Shown in pieces: positions 37,683-45,337 of a stretch of DNA of 64,000 nucleotides; the first letter of the stretch is position 1, and each line of letters opens with the position of its first letter. The notes under the pieces are model-generated. The model worked only from the letters and a program-made list of their open reading frames with translations. It did not search any database and was not told where the DNA came from. The stretch lies in NCBI RefSeq assembly GCF_030158565.1, contig NZ_JAOASQ010000006.1:21386-85385 (forward strand). Direction: 5' to 3'. Source of the stretch: Limnohabitans sp. (GTDB lineage Bacteria; Pseudomonadota; Gammaproteobacteria; Burkholderiales; Burkholderiaceae_C). A program made the translations under genes and the position numbers.

Positions 37683-38663
37683 TCAATCCAGCGTCACGCC
37701 CGCTTTCTTGACGACCTGGCCCAGACGGATGGACTCTTTGCGGATCAACTCGCCAAACTGAGCGGCCGTGCCGCCCACCACCGGCGTGCCGATGGCTTCC
37801 CATTTTTTCTTGAACTCCGGCTCGCTGAAGATGGCGTTCAAGGTGGTGTTGAGCTTGTTGATGATGGGCGCAGGCGTTCCCGCACGCACCGCGATGCCGT
37901 GCCAGCCGGTGATTTCATAACCGGCAATGCCCGCTTCCATCATGGTCGGCACATTGGGCAATGAGGGGTGGCGCTTGGCCGACGTCACGGCCAGGGCTTT
38001 CAATTTGCCACCCTGGATGTGCGGCAAAGAGCTGCCCAGGATGTCGAACATCACCTGCACCTGACCACCGATCAAATCGTTGAGCGCAGGGCCCGCACCA
38101 CGGTAGGGGATGTGCGAGATGTTGGTGTTGACCTGGGTGTTGAAAATCTCACCCGCCAAATGCTGAGGCGTACCGTTGCCTGCCGATGCAAAGGCCAATT
38201 TGCTGTCAGGCTTTTGCGCCAAGGCCACCAGCTCCTTGACGTTGTTGACCGGCACGCTCGGGTGCACCTCGAGCACCAAGGGGAATGAGGAAATCTGGAT
38301 CACCGGGGCCAGGTCGGTCATGGGCACAAAGGGCATGCTGCGGTACAGCGTGGGGTTCACGGCCATGGGGCCGCTGGCGGCCAGCAGCATGGTGTAGCCA
38401 TCCGCTGGCGCTTGCTTGGCCACTTCGGCGCTGCCTAGGTTACCGCCTGCACCGCCTTTGTTGTCCACGATCACGGTGACGCCCAGGCGCGTGCTCAATT
38501 CACTTTGCAGCATGCGCGCCATCAGGTCGGTCGGGCCACCCGGTGGGTAAGGCACCACAAAGCGGATCGTTTTGCTGGGGTAGTTGTCCTGGGCCAGCGC
38601 GGGCAATGCGGTGGCACCCAAAAGGGCCGCTGAGAGTGCTGCGACGAAAGTGCTGCGTTTCAT
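37683..38663 (-). CDS. Bug/TctC family substrate-binding protein of the BKACE operon
   Basis: 326 residues. The signal peptide ends near PALA-Q (residue 24), followed by the Bug N-terminus YPSKTIRFVVPYPPGGPTDLMARML and later DNKGGAGGNLGSAEVAKQAPADGYTML. The ribosome site CAGGAGA is well placed. It lies 29 bp behind the BKACE gene on the same strand, so the periplasmic receptor probably captures the substrate, or a precursor, of the two enzymes upstream. No TctA or TctB gene is in the window. Confidence 0.92.
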   Translation of the reverse strand: MKRSTFVAALSAALLGATALPALAQDNYPSKTIRFVVPYPPGGPTDLMARMLQSELSTRLGVTVIVDNKGGAGGNLGSAEVAKQAPADGYTMLLAASGPMAVNPTLYRSMPFVPMTDLAPVIQISSFPLVLEVHPSVPVNNVKELVALAQKPDSKLAFASAGNGTPQHLAGEIFNTQVNTNISHIPYRGAGPALNDLIGGQVQVMFDILGSSLPHIQGGKLKALAVTSAKRHPSLPNVPTMMEAGIAGYEITGWHGIAVRAGTPAPIINKLNTTLNAIFSEPEFKKKWEAIGTPVVGGTAAQFGELIRKESIRLGQVVKKAGVTLD

Positions 38664-38692
38664 GGTGTTGTCTCCTGTAGAAATGGGAAAGC

Positions 38693-39520
38693 TCAAGCGG
38701 CAAAAAAAGCTTCACGCGCTTGGGCTGCGGTGTAGAGGGGGCGGCCCAGCACACGGGCCGAGTCGGCGATCTGGCGCACCAAGGCGGCGTTGTCGGGGGC
38801 CACTTGCCCGTTGTTGAGCAAGAGGTTGTTTTCAAAACCCACCCGCGCATGGCCACCCAAAGCCACAGCGGTGGTGGCGCAAGCGTGCTCGCCTGCGCCA
38901 AAGGCGCACATGGACCAGGGCTCGGAGCCGGTGTGGGCCATCACAAAAGGCAAGAGGTCTTTGGCCTCCGAGGTCTGGCCTATCGAATAACGGCCCAGCA
39001 CAAACAAGAGCGACCAAGGCGCATCGGGGATCACGCCTTGCGCACGCAGAGCTTGCCAGCGCTGCAGGTCGGCCACGTCGTACACGATGACCTGGGTCAT
39101 GACGCGCTCTTTGGCCAGCCAGCCAAAGAACTGGGCCAGACCGGCTTCGCCGATCTCGGGCTGGTCCACTTCGCGCAGGCCCACCGACACGGCTTCGGGC
39201 TTGAGCGCCGTGACCATGGCGATTTGCTCGGGCGCTTTGTACACGCGCGCGGCTTCGCTGGTGACCTGGATGATGAGTTCATCGCCCACCGCCGCCTTGA
39301 CCGCCTGCTGGGCATCACGGTAGCCCTGCACGTCCAGGCTATGACGCCCCTCAGCATCGCGGATGTGCATGTGGATCATGGCCGCACCCGCATCGAGGCA
39401 CAGCTTGGCGGTTTGGCCCAGCTCTGCGGTGGTGATGGGCAAGGCCGGATGGTCAGGCCGCTGCTTGTAGGCGCCGTTCGGCGCCACGGTGATCAACAGG
39501 GGATGCGAAAAAACAGCCAT
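38693..39520 (-). CDS. BKACE family beta-keto acid cleavage enzyme (3-keto-5-aminohexanoate cleavage protein-like)
   Basis: 275 residues. PLLITVAPNGAYKQRPDHPALPIT at the start and AAMIHMHIRDAEGRHSLD (the HxH zinc ligands) are hallmarks of the DUF849/BKACE family. These enzymes condense a beta-keto acid with acetyl-CoA, releasing acetoacetate and a new CoA ester. The family covers many substrates (for example 3-keto-5-aminohexanoate, dehydrocarnitine, beta-ketoadipate). The gene follows a 3-hydroxyacyl-CoA-dehydrogenase-like gene by 32 bp, which could supply the beta-keto acid by oxidising a beta-hydroxy acid. Confidence 0.9.
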   Translation of the reverse strand: MAVFSHPLLITVAPNGAYKQRPDHPALPITTAELGQTAKLCLDAGAAMIHMHIRDAEGRHSLDVQGYRDAQQAVKAAVGDELIIQVTSEAARVYKAPEQIAMVTALKPEAVSVGLREVDQPEIGEAGLAQFFGWLAKERVMTQVIVYDVADLQRWQALRAQGVIPDAPWSLLFVLGRYSIGQTSEAKDLLPFVMAHTGSEPWSMCAFGAGEHACATTAVALGGHARVGFENNLLLNNGQVAPDNAALVRQIADSARVLGRPLYTAAQAREAFFAA

Positions 39521-39552
39521 GGGGTGCCTTTTAAAAATCAATCGTGGGGGAA

Positions 39553-40506
39553 TCAATCGAGAGGGTTAAGGGGCGGCAACTCAGACGCCAGCAAATCCAG
39601 CCCTTGGCGCAGCAAGCGGTCATAGCGTTCGCGCTCGGCCTTTTGGGTCTCGGGTGTCCATTTGAAAAAGCCCTGCCCGGTCTTCATGCCCAGGTCACCC
39701 CGGGCCACGCGCTCTTGCAGCACGCGGGCGGGCTCGGCGTTCACGGCCAGGCTGGGGTACATGCTGGCAGCAGCAGCCGTGTGCACCTCCAGGCCCGCAT
39801 GGTCGCGCTGCATGACCGGGCCAGCGGCCAAGAAACGAAAGCCAAAACCAAAGCGCACGGCCGCGTCCACGTCTTCGGGCGTGGCCACGCCTTCATCGAT
39901 CAGGGCAAAGGCCTCGCGCGCCAGGGCGTGCTGCATGCGGTTGGCCAAAAAGCCCGGCTTGTCCTTGCGCACCAGCACCGGCACGCTGCCACAGCCGCGC
40001 ATGAAGTCGCACAGCTGCTCGGCTTCTGGCACCTTGGACTCTGGCCCCAACACCACCTCGACCAGCGGCACCAAATGCGCAGGCATAAAAAAGTGCAGGC
40101 CCAGCATGCGCTCGGCCGTGGGCAAGCCCTCGGCGATGGCGCTGATCGGGAAGCTGGAGCTGTTGCTGCACAGCAGCGTTTCGGGTGCGGCCATCTGCGC
40201 CAGTCGTGCAAAGAGGGCCTGCTTGAGGGGCAGTTTTTCAGGGATGCACTCGATCAGCACGCTCACGCCGGGCCAGGCCACGTCGGCCAAATCGGCCACG
40301 GCCTGCACGCGCTCGCTGCGGTGGGCCATGCCCAAAGCCTCCAGGTTGTGGCGCACATGGGTGGCCAGCGCCTGGCGCTTGGCGACATCGGGCTCGACCA
40401 CGGTGACCTGGCTGCCGCCACGGGCCAACACGATGGCCACGTCCATGCCCATGGTGCCGCCGCCGACGACCACGCTGCGCGCTTGAGAAGGGTGTGAAGA
40501 AATCAT
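39553..40506 (-). CDS. 3-hydroxyacyl-CoA dehydrogenase family NAD-dependent dehydrogenase
   Basis: 317 residues. The NAD-binding Rossmann motif GGGTMG is at residues 15-20 and the acidic residue after strand 2 is in VTVVEPDV. The HFFMPAHLVPLVEVV segment corresponds to the catalytic-histidine region (HFFNP in classic members). The C-terminal half (GFLANRMQHALAREAFALIDEG) is the 3HCDH dimer domain. The single-domain size is like L-carnitine 3-dehydrogenase and short 3-hydroxybutyryl-CoA dehydrogenases, so a free beta-hydroxy acid rather than a CoA ester may be the substrate (inference). First gene of the operon, divergent from the LysR gene. Confidence 0.88.
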   Translation of the reverse strand: MISSHPSQARSVVVGGGTMGMDVAIVLARGGSQVTVVEPDVAKRQALATHVRHNLEALGMAHRSERVQAVADLADVAWPGVSVLIECIPEKLPLKQALFARLAQMAAPETLLCSNSSSFPISAIAEGLPTAERMLGLHFFMPAHLVPLVEVVLGPESKVPEAEQLCDFMRGCGSVPVLVRKDKPGFLANRMQHALAREAFALIDEGVATPEDVDAAVRFGFGFRFLAAGPVMQRDHAGLEVHTAAAASMYPSLAVNAEPARVLQERVARGDLGMKTGQGFFKWTPETQKAERERYDRLLRQGLDLLASELPPLNPLD

Positions 40507-40594
40507 GAATCCAGCCGATATTCAAAAGAATGAGCCGAGTCTAGGAAGGCGCGATTGCTTCGTCCAGCCGTTTTTTTCTATAAACTGATCTGTT

Positions 40595-41503
40595 ATGCAT
40601 ATCAATTGGACACCCCGCGATCTGGACATCTTTCTGGTGCTGGCCGAAACCGGCAGTTTCAGGCGCACGGCAGCGCAAGTGCATTTGTCGCAATCGGCGG
40701 TCTCGGGCGTGGTCGCCCGGCTTGAAGAATCCTTGGGCACCCGCCTGTTTGACCGCACCACGCGCAGCGTGCACCTGACGGCCGCAGGCCAGGTGTTCGT
40801 GGAACAAGCCAAACTGCTCAACGCCCAAACCCACGAGGCCGTGCAACGCGTGCTGCACATCACGCAGATCCAGTCGGGCAAAGTGAGCCTGGCGGCCCTG
40901 CCCTCGCTGGCGGCCACGGTGGTGCCGCGCGTGATGGCCCGCTATGCCGAGCAACACCCGGACATTGCGCTGCAATTGCACGACACCCTGTCTGGCCCTG
41001 CCTTTGACCTGGTGCGCGCAGGCACGGTGGACTTCGCGCTCACCGCGGCCAACCCCGACTACGCGGACCTGGACTACACACCGTTGTCGGCCGATGGCTT
41101 TGTCTTGCTGATCCCTCTGAACCACCGCCTGGCCAAAGGCAAGACCCCTTTGAACTGGCTGCAGGTGGCCGAGCTGACCCACATCTCGATGCCGCTGCCC
41201 GCCAGCGTGCGCCAATACGCCAATGCGGCCTTCATTGAACACCGCATCGCCTTCCAACCGCGCTACGAGGTCGAGCACATCGCCACCATCCACGCCATGG
41301 TCAAAGCCGGCCTGGGTGTGGCCGCCCTGCCCGAGCTGGCCGCCGCCTTTGTGCAGCAAGACGGCGTGGTGAGCCGCCGCCTGACGGGCCCGGACATCCA
41401 GCGCCCCCTGGGCGTGGTCACCCGCCGCCACCGCAGCTTGTCACCGGCCGCGCAAGAGATGGTGCGCATGCTGCGGCAAGAGACCACGGCTTTGTTGCCT
41501 TGA
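40595..41503 (+). CDS. LysR family transcriptional regulator
   Basis: 302 residues. The N-terminal winged helix-turn-helix runs from about 5 to 64 (LDIFLVLAETGSFRRTAAQV then SQSAVSGVVARLEESLGTRLF), followed by the effector-binding domain. It is divergent from the dehydrogenase gene across an 88-bp gap, the usual arrangement for a LysR protein controlling the neighbouring operon, with the pathway substrate or an intermediate as coinducer (inference). A partly symmetric TGATCTGTTATGCATATCA overlaps its own start codon at 40587-40605 and may be an operator. Confidence 0.93.
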   Translation: MHINWTPRDLDIFLVLAETGSFRRTAAQVHLSQSAVSGVVARLEESLGTRLFDRTTRSVHLTAAGQVFVEQAKLLNAQTHEAVQRVLHITQIQSGKVSLAALPSLAATVVPRVMARYAEQHPDIALQLHDTLSGPAFDLVRAGTVDFALTAANPDYADLDYTPLSADGFVLLIPLNHRLAKGKTPLNWLQVAELTHISMPLPASVRQYANAAFIEHRIAFQPRYEVEHIATIHAMVKAGLGVAALPELAAAFVQQDGVVSRRLTGPDIQRPLGVVTRRHRSLSPAAQEMVRMLRQETTALLP

Positions 41504-41559
41504 AGTCGTGCAGCCCATCCCTTGAGCGCAGAACCCATGCTTTGCAGCCACGCACACCT

Positions 41560-41907
41560 ATGACCCCAGAACAAACGCCAGCCGACGGCTTGGCACCAGC
41601 CGACGTGTCCACCATCATCGCGATGGCTTGGCAAGACGACACGCCGTTTGAGGCCATTGCCGCGCAGTTTGGTCTGGACGAGCGCGCGGTGATTGACTTG
41701 ATGCGCGGCGCCCTCAAAACGCGCTCCTTCAGGGTCTGGCGCATCCGGGTTCGCGGCCGCACGGCCAAACACCAAACCCGGCAAATCAGCGCACAGCGCG
41801 ATCAGCACAAGCCGGGTTCAGGCGCCCTGCTCAAGCAAGCTTTGAGCGAAGCGCAGGAGGCGTTTCCTTTGCCACCATCGGCTCTGACGCGTGAATCTCT
41901 GCGCTGA
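41560..41907 (+). CDS. DUF2805 / TIGR03643 family protein
   Basis: 115 residues. The core IIAMAWQDDTPFEAIAAQFGLDE then VIDLMRGALKTRSFRVWRIRVRGRTAKH is typical of the TIGR03643 family, a short helix-turn-helix-like protein of unknown function. The conserved core ends near residue 70; the C-terminal tail varies. Its last 77 bp overlap the 3' end of the convergent Stealth gene. The start at 41560 is used rather than an in-frame start at 41500 that overlaps the end of the LysR gene. Confidence 0.82.
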   Translation: MTPEQTPADGLAPADVSTIIAMAWQDDTPFEAIAAQFGLDERAVIDLMRGALKTRSFRVWRIRVRGRTAKHQTRQISAQRDQHKPGSGALLKQALSEAQEAFPLPPSALTRESLR

Positions 41908-42964
41908 TGCCTTCTGAACGCGGCACACTGGACGGCAAGGCGGCAGGATGTTCAAACGCTGAAGGGCTGGGCAAGATCGACTCCAAAACCGTCAGCACGT
42001 TCTGCAAACGCGGGTCGTTGGCCTGCGCATCGTCGGTGGTGTCGTTGATGCAGAAAAATTCAAGCGCACCAAACTCAGCGGCCAATGCCTGCAACTGGGT
42101 GCTTTGATCCCCCTCACCCGTCGAGACATACCGGTGGCGATAGGGCCGGATGCTGGCCATGCCGTGCGCCAAGGCCCAGCGCAACACAAAGTCCGACACG
42201 ATGGTGGGCTTGTCCCAGCTGCGAAACACCGTCGACCGCACAGCGGCAAACAACTCGGGGGCTGTTTCTTCCAACTCCAGCAGCAGCGACTTGAGCATGG
42301 GCCGGGGCGAATGCGCAAAGGTGCGGAAGGTGTTTTGGTACAGCGGGTCTTGTTCGCGCCAGGCGGCTTGGCCCGATCGGGCGGCGTCGCTCAGCCACTG
42401 GATGGACAGGCGGCAAGCGTTTTCCAGCGAGGTGGCGTCCATGCGCATGGCTTCGTCGGTGACTTCCGGGTCGTCCGACCACGTGACATGAAAGCCGCCG
42501 GGATGGAACCAGTCATCGAGGTGCACCGGCGCGCCAAAAAACACGTCATCGTTGAAATAGAAATAGCGCTCAGACAAACCGGGGATGTGGTGAATCCAGG
42601 ACTCGATGTGCCCCGAATCAAAGGTGGGCAAGGACGCCTCGGGCATCAGGTCACGGTGGTCCACCAGCGTCAACCGGTCCGAGGGGCGCAGCCAATCGGG
42701 GGCCTGGGCATCGGTGACGATGTACACATGGCCGTGGTCAGGGAAAAACTTCTCCAGTGCGCGCAGGCTGTAACGCAGCTCGTGGTTGTCGCGAAAACGG
42801 CCCTCCACATTGCTGTAGCGCGCCATGGCGGCACTGGAGTCATCGGCCAGCTGCTGCAAAGCCGCCTGACGCTTGGCACGCCAATTCGAATCGTTGCCGT
42901 CGACCCACAGATAAACGATGTCGATGGGCGAATCTGGGGCTTGGTAGTCTTGGTTTTGCGGCAC
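41831..42964 (-). CDS. Stealth-type sugar-phosphate transferase (capsule phosphotransferase-like)
   Basis: 377 residues. Stealth conserved region 1 is DIVYLWVDGNDSNW (residues 15-28) and region 2 is RFRDNHELRYSLRALEKFFP (56-75) with YIVTDAQAPDW. The FFCINDTTDD segment near the C-terminus fits the last conserved region. In characterised members (bacterial capsule polymerases, eukaryotic GNPTAB) this fold transfers sugar-1-phosphate from a nucleotide sugar. No other capsule or polysaccharide gene is nearby. The gene is isolated and flanked by REP-like repeats upstream. The acceptor is unknown. Confidence 0.85.
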   Translation of the reverse strand: MPQNQDYQAPDSPIDIVYLWVDGNDSNWRAKRQAALQQLADDSSAAMARYSNVEGRFRDNHELRYSLRALEKFFPDHGHVYIVTDAQAPDWLRPSDRLTLVDHRDLMPEASLPTFDSGHIESWIHHIPGLSERYFYFNDDVFFGAPVHLDDWFHPGGFHVTWSDDPEVTDEAMRMDATSLENACRLSIQWLSDAARSGQAAWREQDPLYQNTFRTFAHSPRPMLKSLLLELEETAPELFAAVRSTVFRSWDKPTIVSDFVLRWALAHGMASIRPYRHRYVSTGEGDQSTQLQALAAEFGALEFFCINDTTDDAQANDPRLQNVLTVLESILPSPSAFEHPAALPSSVPRSEGISAEIHASEPMVAKETPPALRSKLA

Positions 42965-43110
42965 GCGCAGAGTCTATCAGCGGGGCCATGGCAGTTGGCA
43001 ATAACCCTGCACATGACTGGGCTGGTCCGCCCTGCAAGGTATTTGGGCTCATCTCACTGCCAGGCACTCGCCAAGGCCTGGGCTGTGGATATGGTTGTCG
43101 GACACAAGCG

Positions 43111-43401
43111 GAGATGGATCCCGGATCAAGTCCGGGATGACGAAACAGAGGTCGAGGGTCGCTTTCGGGATGACGAAGCAGAGGGCGTGAATCACAGCCG
43201 GGAAACGAAGTGGAGGCTGCGAACCACGCTGTTCATTTGTCACCCCGGGCTTGACCCGGGGTCCATCTTCTGGGTCTTCACGATGAACACAAGTCGGTCA
43301 TGGATCCCGGATCGAGTCCGGGATGACGATAAATAGGTCGTGGCTCGAGTCAGGAATGACGAAACAGCAGGTGTTGATCACGTCCGGGATCACGGGTCAG
43401 A
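43111..43401. repeat. Cluster of REP-like palindromic elements and half-elements
   Basis: This fills the gap between the Stealth gene and cho. A half-element (GGATCCCGGATCAAGTCCGGG, 43117 on) is followed by degenerate copies of CGGGATGACGAA. A full palindrome at about 43238-43327 has the left arm CACCCCGGGCTTGACCCGGG and right arm TGGATCCCGGATCGAGTCCG. Further fragments lie at 43351 and 43382. No gene is supported between 42965 and 43428. Confidence 0.78.
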
Positions 43402-43428
43402 AGCCGTGGCTCGCTGCAAGCGTGCGCC

Positions 43429-44298
43429 CTACAACGCCAAAATCTCCACACTCTGCGTGAGCAGCGGTCGGCACAGGATCTTGTAGCCGTCGGCGTCAAA
43501 GCCTTCAGCCACCTGACTTGCCACTTGGCTGAGCTGGCGGGCGGCTTCGGGGTTGGGCGCGCTGCCCAGGTAGCACCAGTGGTTGACGACGTGGATTTGC
43601 GTGAGTTCTTCATCGCGCTCGACCAAGCCCACCGCGCCCGGGTAGGGCCAGCATTCCACGCGCAGCGCCAGCAGGCTCGTGAACAGCCGTTCGCGGTGCG
43701 CCTGTGGGCTTTCATCGCCTCGGCACACACCGGCGCATTGGCGAATGGCGGCCCTGAAGCAGGCTTTGCCAGGGGGCAGTTTTTCCAGGCCCAGCGGGCC
43801 GTAGCACAGCTTGTTTTGGTCAGCGATGGCGCGCAGCGCGTCGAGTGCGGCATGGCGGCTGGCAAACAGGCCATACAAATCGGGCTGCGCGGCAAAGTCG
43901 ATGTCTTTGGAATACACCACCTCGGGCACCCCGTCGCTCATGCGCAGGCTGCACAGTTGTTTGTTGCGGCGCAGCTTCTGGTTGAACAGCGGGTGCTGGG
44001 CCTTGATCATTTGCGCTTCGAGCAAGAGCGCGCCGATCTCGCCCGCCGTGCGGATGTGGCTGATGCGCTGGGTCTGGCGCAGCATGCGGGCCTCATCGGG
44101 CGTGCGCAGGTGCGACAGCAGGCGGGCGCGGATGTTGATGCTTTTGCCGATGTACAGCGGCAAGTCGCCCTCTTGGCCGTGGAAGGTGTAGACGCCTGCA
44201 CCCGTGGGCGCGTCTTCGATCGCTTCGCGCAGGTGCTGGGGGTATTCGTAGATCCGGCTTTCTTCAAAGTCGTCTCGGCGGCGGCGGGGCAAAGGCAT
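43429..44298 (-). CDS. cho: Excinuclease Cho (UvrC-homologous endonuclease)
   Basis: 289 residues, close to E. coli Cho (295). The GIY-YIG nuclease core is visible as GVYTF (35-39) and YIGKS (49-53), with E94 in LLLEAQMIK as the expected metal-binding glutamate. The CFRAAIRQCAGVCRGDESPQAH segment is typical of UvrC/Cho. It makes the 3' incision in nucleotide excision repair for bulky lesions. A LexA box 71 bp upstream of the start argues for SOS induction, as for E. coli cho. The start at 44298 is favoured; an ATG at 44364 would leave no leader after the LexA site. Confidence 0.9.
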   Translation of the reverse strand: MPLPRRRRDDFEESRIYEYPQHLREAIEDAPTGAGVYTFHGQEGDLPLYIGKSINIRARLLSHLRTPDEARMLRQTQRISHIRTAGEIGALLLEAQMIKAQHPLFNQKLRRNKQLCSLRMSDGVPEVVYSKDIDFAAQPDLYGLFASRHAALDALRAIADQNKLCYGPLGLEKLPPGKACFRAAIRQCAGVCRGDESPQAHRERLFTSLLALRVECWPYPGAVGLVERDEELTQIHVVNHWCYLGSAPNPEAARQLSQVASQVAEGFDADGYKILCRPLLTQSVEILAL

Positions 44299-44366
44299 GG
44301 TGGTGGATGGGCCAAACAGGGCAGGATGCGAAGAGCCCCAGAGGGGGTCAGAACTTGGCCCCAAAA

Positions 44367-44386
44367 CACTGGTTATATTTACAGTA
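44367..44386 (-). promoter_or_regulatory. LexA (SOS) box upstream of cho
   Basis: CTG-N10-CAG is perfect at 44369-44384 with an AT-rich core (GTTATATTTA), flanked by A on the left and TA on the right, close to the 20-bp consensus. A weak minus-strand promoter (ATGACC 44396-44401, TATAAC 44372-44377, 18-bp spacing) overlaps it, so LexA would block cho transcription. Confidence 0.82.
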
Positions 44387-44432
44387 TACTGAACAGGTCA
44401 TGCTTTGCGCAGTTGCCTGACATGCTTGATTT

Positions 44433-44467
44433 GCGCCCCCTGCCTTGCGGCTCGGGGCGCTTTTTTT
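44433..44467 (+). terminator. Plus-strand intrinsic terminator with no assigned upstream gene
   Basis: GCGCCCC (44433-44439) pairs with GGGGCGC (44454-44460), and an inner GCC/GGC stem extends the structure; seven T residues follow at 44461-44467 on the plus strand. The flanking genes are both on the minus strand, so no coding gene is served by this terminator (see findings). Confidence 0.75.
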
Positions 44468-44490
44468 ATGCCTTGCGTTGAGCCCAGGGT

Positions 44491-45306
44491 TCAGCACATG
44501 CGGGCGCTCAGGCTGCCCAGCGGCGCAGAAAACTCGGCGTGCCAGTTTTCGCCCACTTGCAGCGGCCAGGCGTCGGTCCAGGTGCCGGTGGTGATCACGT
44601 CGCCCGCTTGCAGGTCCACCGCGCCGGGGCATTGGCGCAGTTCTTTCAAAAAGTGGTGCAAGGCATTGAGCGGGCTGTCGAGCACGTTGGTGCCGGTGCC
44701 CTGCTCCACTGCCTGGCCGTTTTTGAACAAGGTGACCTGAGCCTGCGCCAGCAGGGTGTGCAGGGTCTGCGCATCGGCGGCCAGTTGCTGAACAGGCAAG
44801 CGCTGCCCCACCAGCAGGCGGGCGTGCAAGCCGCTGTCGGCCATGGTGTCGGTGGCGGTGAACTTCCAGTCCAGGCAGTGCGACTGCACGACTTCAAAAC
44901 CGGGGGCCAGCCAGTCGATGGCTTCAAACAGTTGCTGCAGGCTGGCGTTGGCTGGCGGCGTGGCCTTCATGCCGAAGACGATTTCGGGCTCCAGCCGGGG
45001 TTGGCAAGTCGCGGTCAGGTCGATGCTGCCTTCGGCAGACCCTGATGCGGCGGGCTCGGCAAGGCTCAGGCCCGTGTCCCAGACCGTGCCCCACATGGGG
45101 CCAAACACCTCGTAGCGCTGCCACAGCGTGCGGTTGGTGAAGCCGATCTTGTAGCCCTTGGGCACTTCGCCGCGCTGCTGGCGCAAGCGGCGCACGGCCA
45201 GGGCTTGTTGATAGGCCGCTGCGGTGTCGGGGCCGCCCACCACGCCGGGCGGCTGGCCCCACAAACGGGCTTGGTCGTGGTGCTGCAAAAGTTGTTCGGG
45301 GGTCAT
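44491..45306 (-). CDS. 2-keto-4-pentenoate hydratase / fumarylacetoacetate hydrolase-fold protein
   Basis: 271 residues. GYKIGFTNRTLWQRYEVFGPMWG, LEPEIVFGMK (metal-binding glutamates) and VQSHCLDWKFTATDTMADSGLHARLLVG are typical of MhpD-type hydratases of aromatic meta-cleavage, and DVITTGTWTDAWPLQVGE matches the conserved C-terminal GDVVTTG region. It may hydrate a 2-hydroxy-dienoate; no ring-cleavage genes are nearby, so the pathway is unknown. The start at 45306 has a GGAG site; longer frames run into the next gene. Confidence 0.85.
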   Translation of the reverse strand: MTPEQLLQHHDQARLWGQPPGVVGGPDTAAAYQQALAVRRLRQQRGEVPKGYKIGFTNRTLWQRYEVFGPMWGTVWDTGLSLAEPAASGSAEGSIDLTATCQPRLEPEIVFGMKATPPANASLQQLFEAIDWLAPGFEVVQSHCLDWKFTATDTMADSGLHARLLVGQRLPVQQLAADAQTLHTLLAQAQVTLFKNGQAVEQGTGTNVLDSPLNALHHFLKELRQCPGAVDLQAGDVITTGTWTDAWPLQVGENWHAEFSAPLGSLSARMC

Positions 45307-45337
45307 GCGGAGGCTCCTGTTGATAAGGGTGAAGACA

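Noticed and set aside
38693..40506. Assignment of the operon to L-carnitine degradation
   Set aside because: Only two of the expected enzyme types are present; the thioesterase and the carnitine transporter are missing, so the specific name is not supported.
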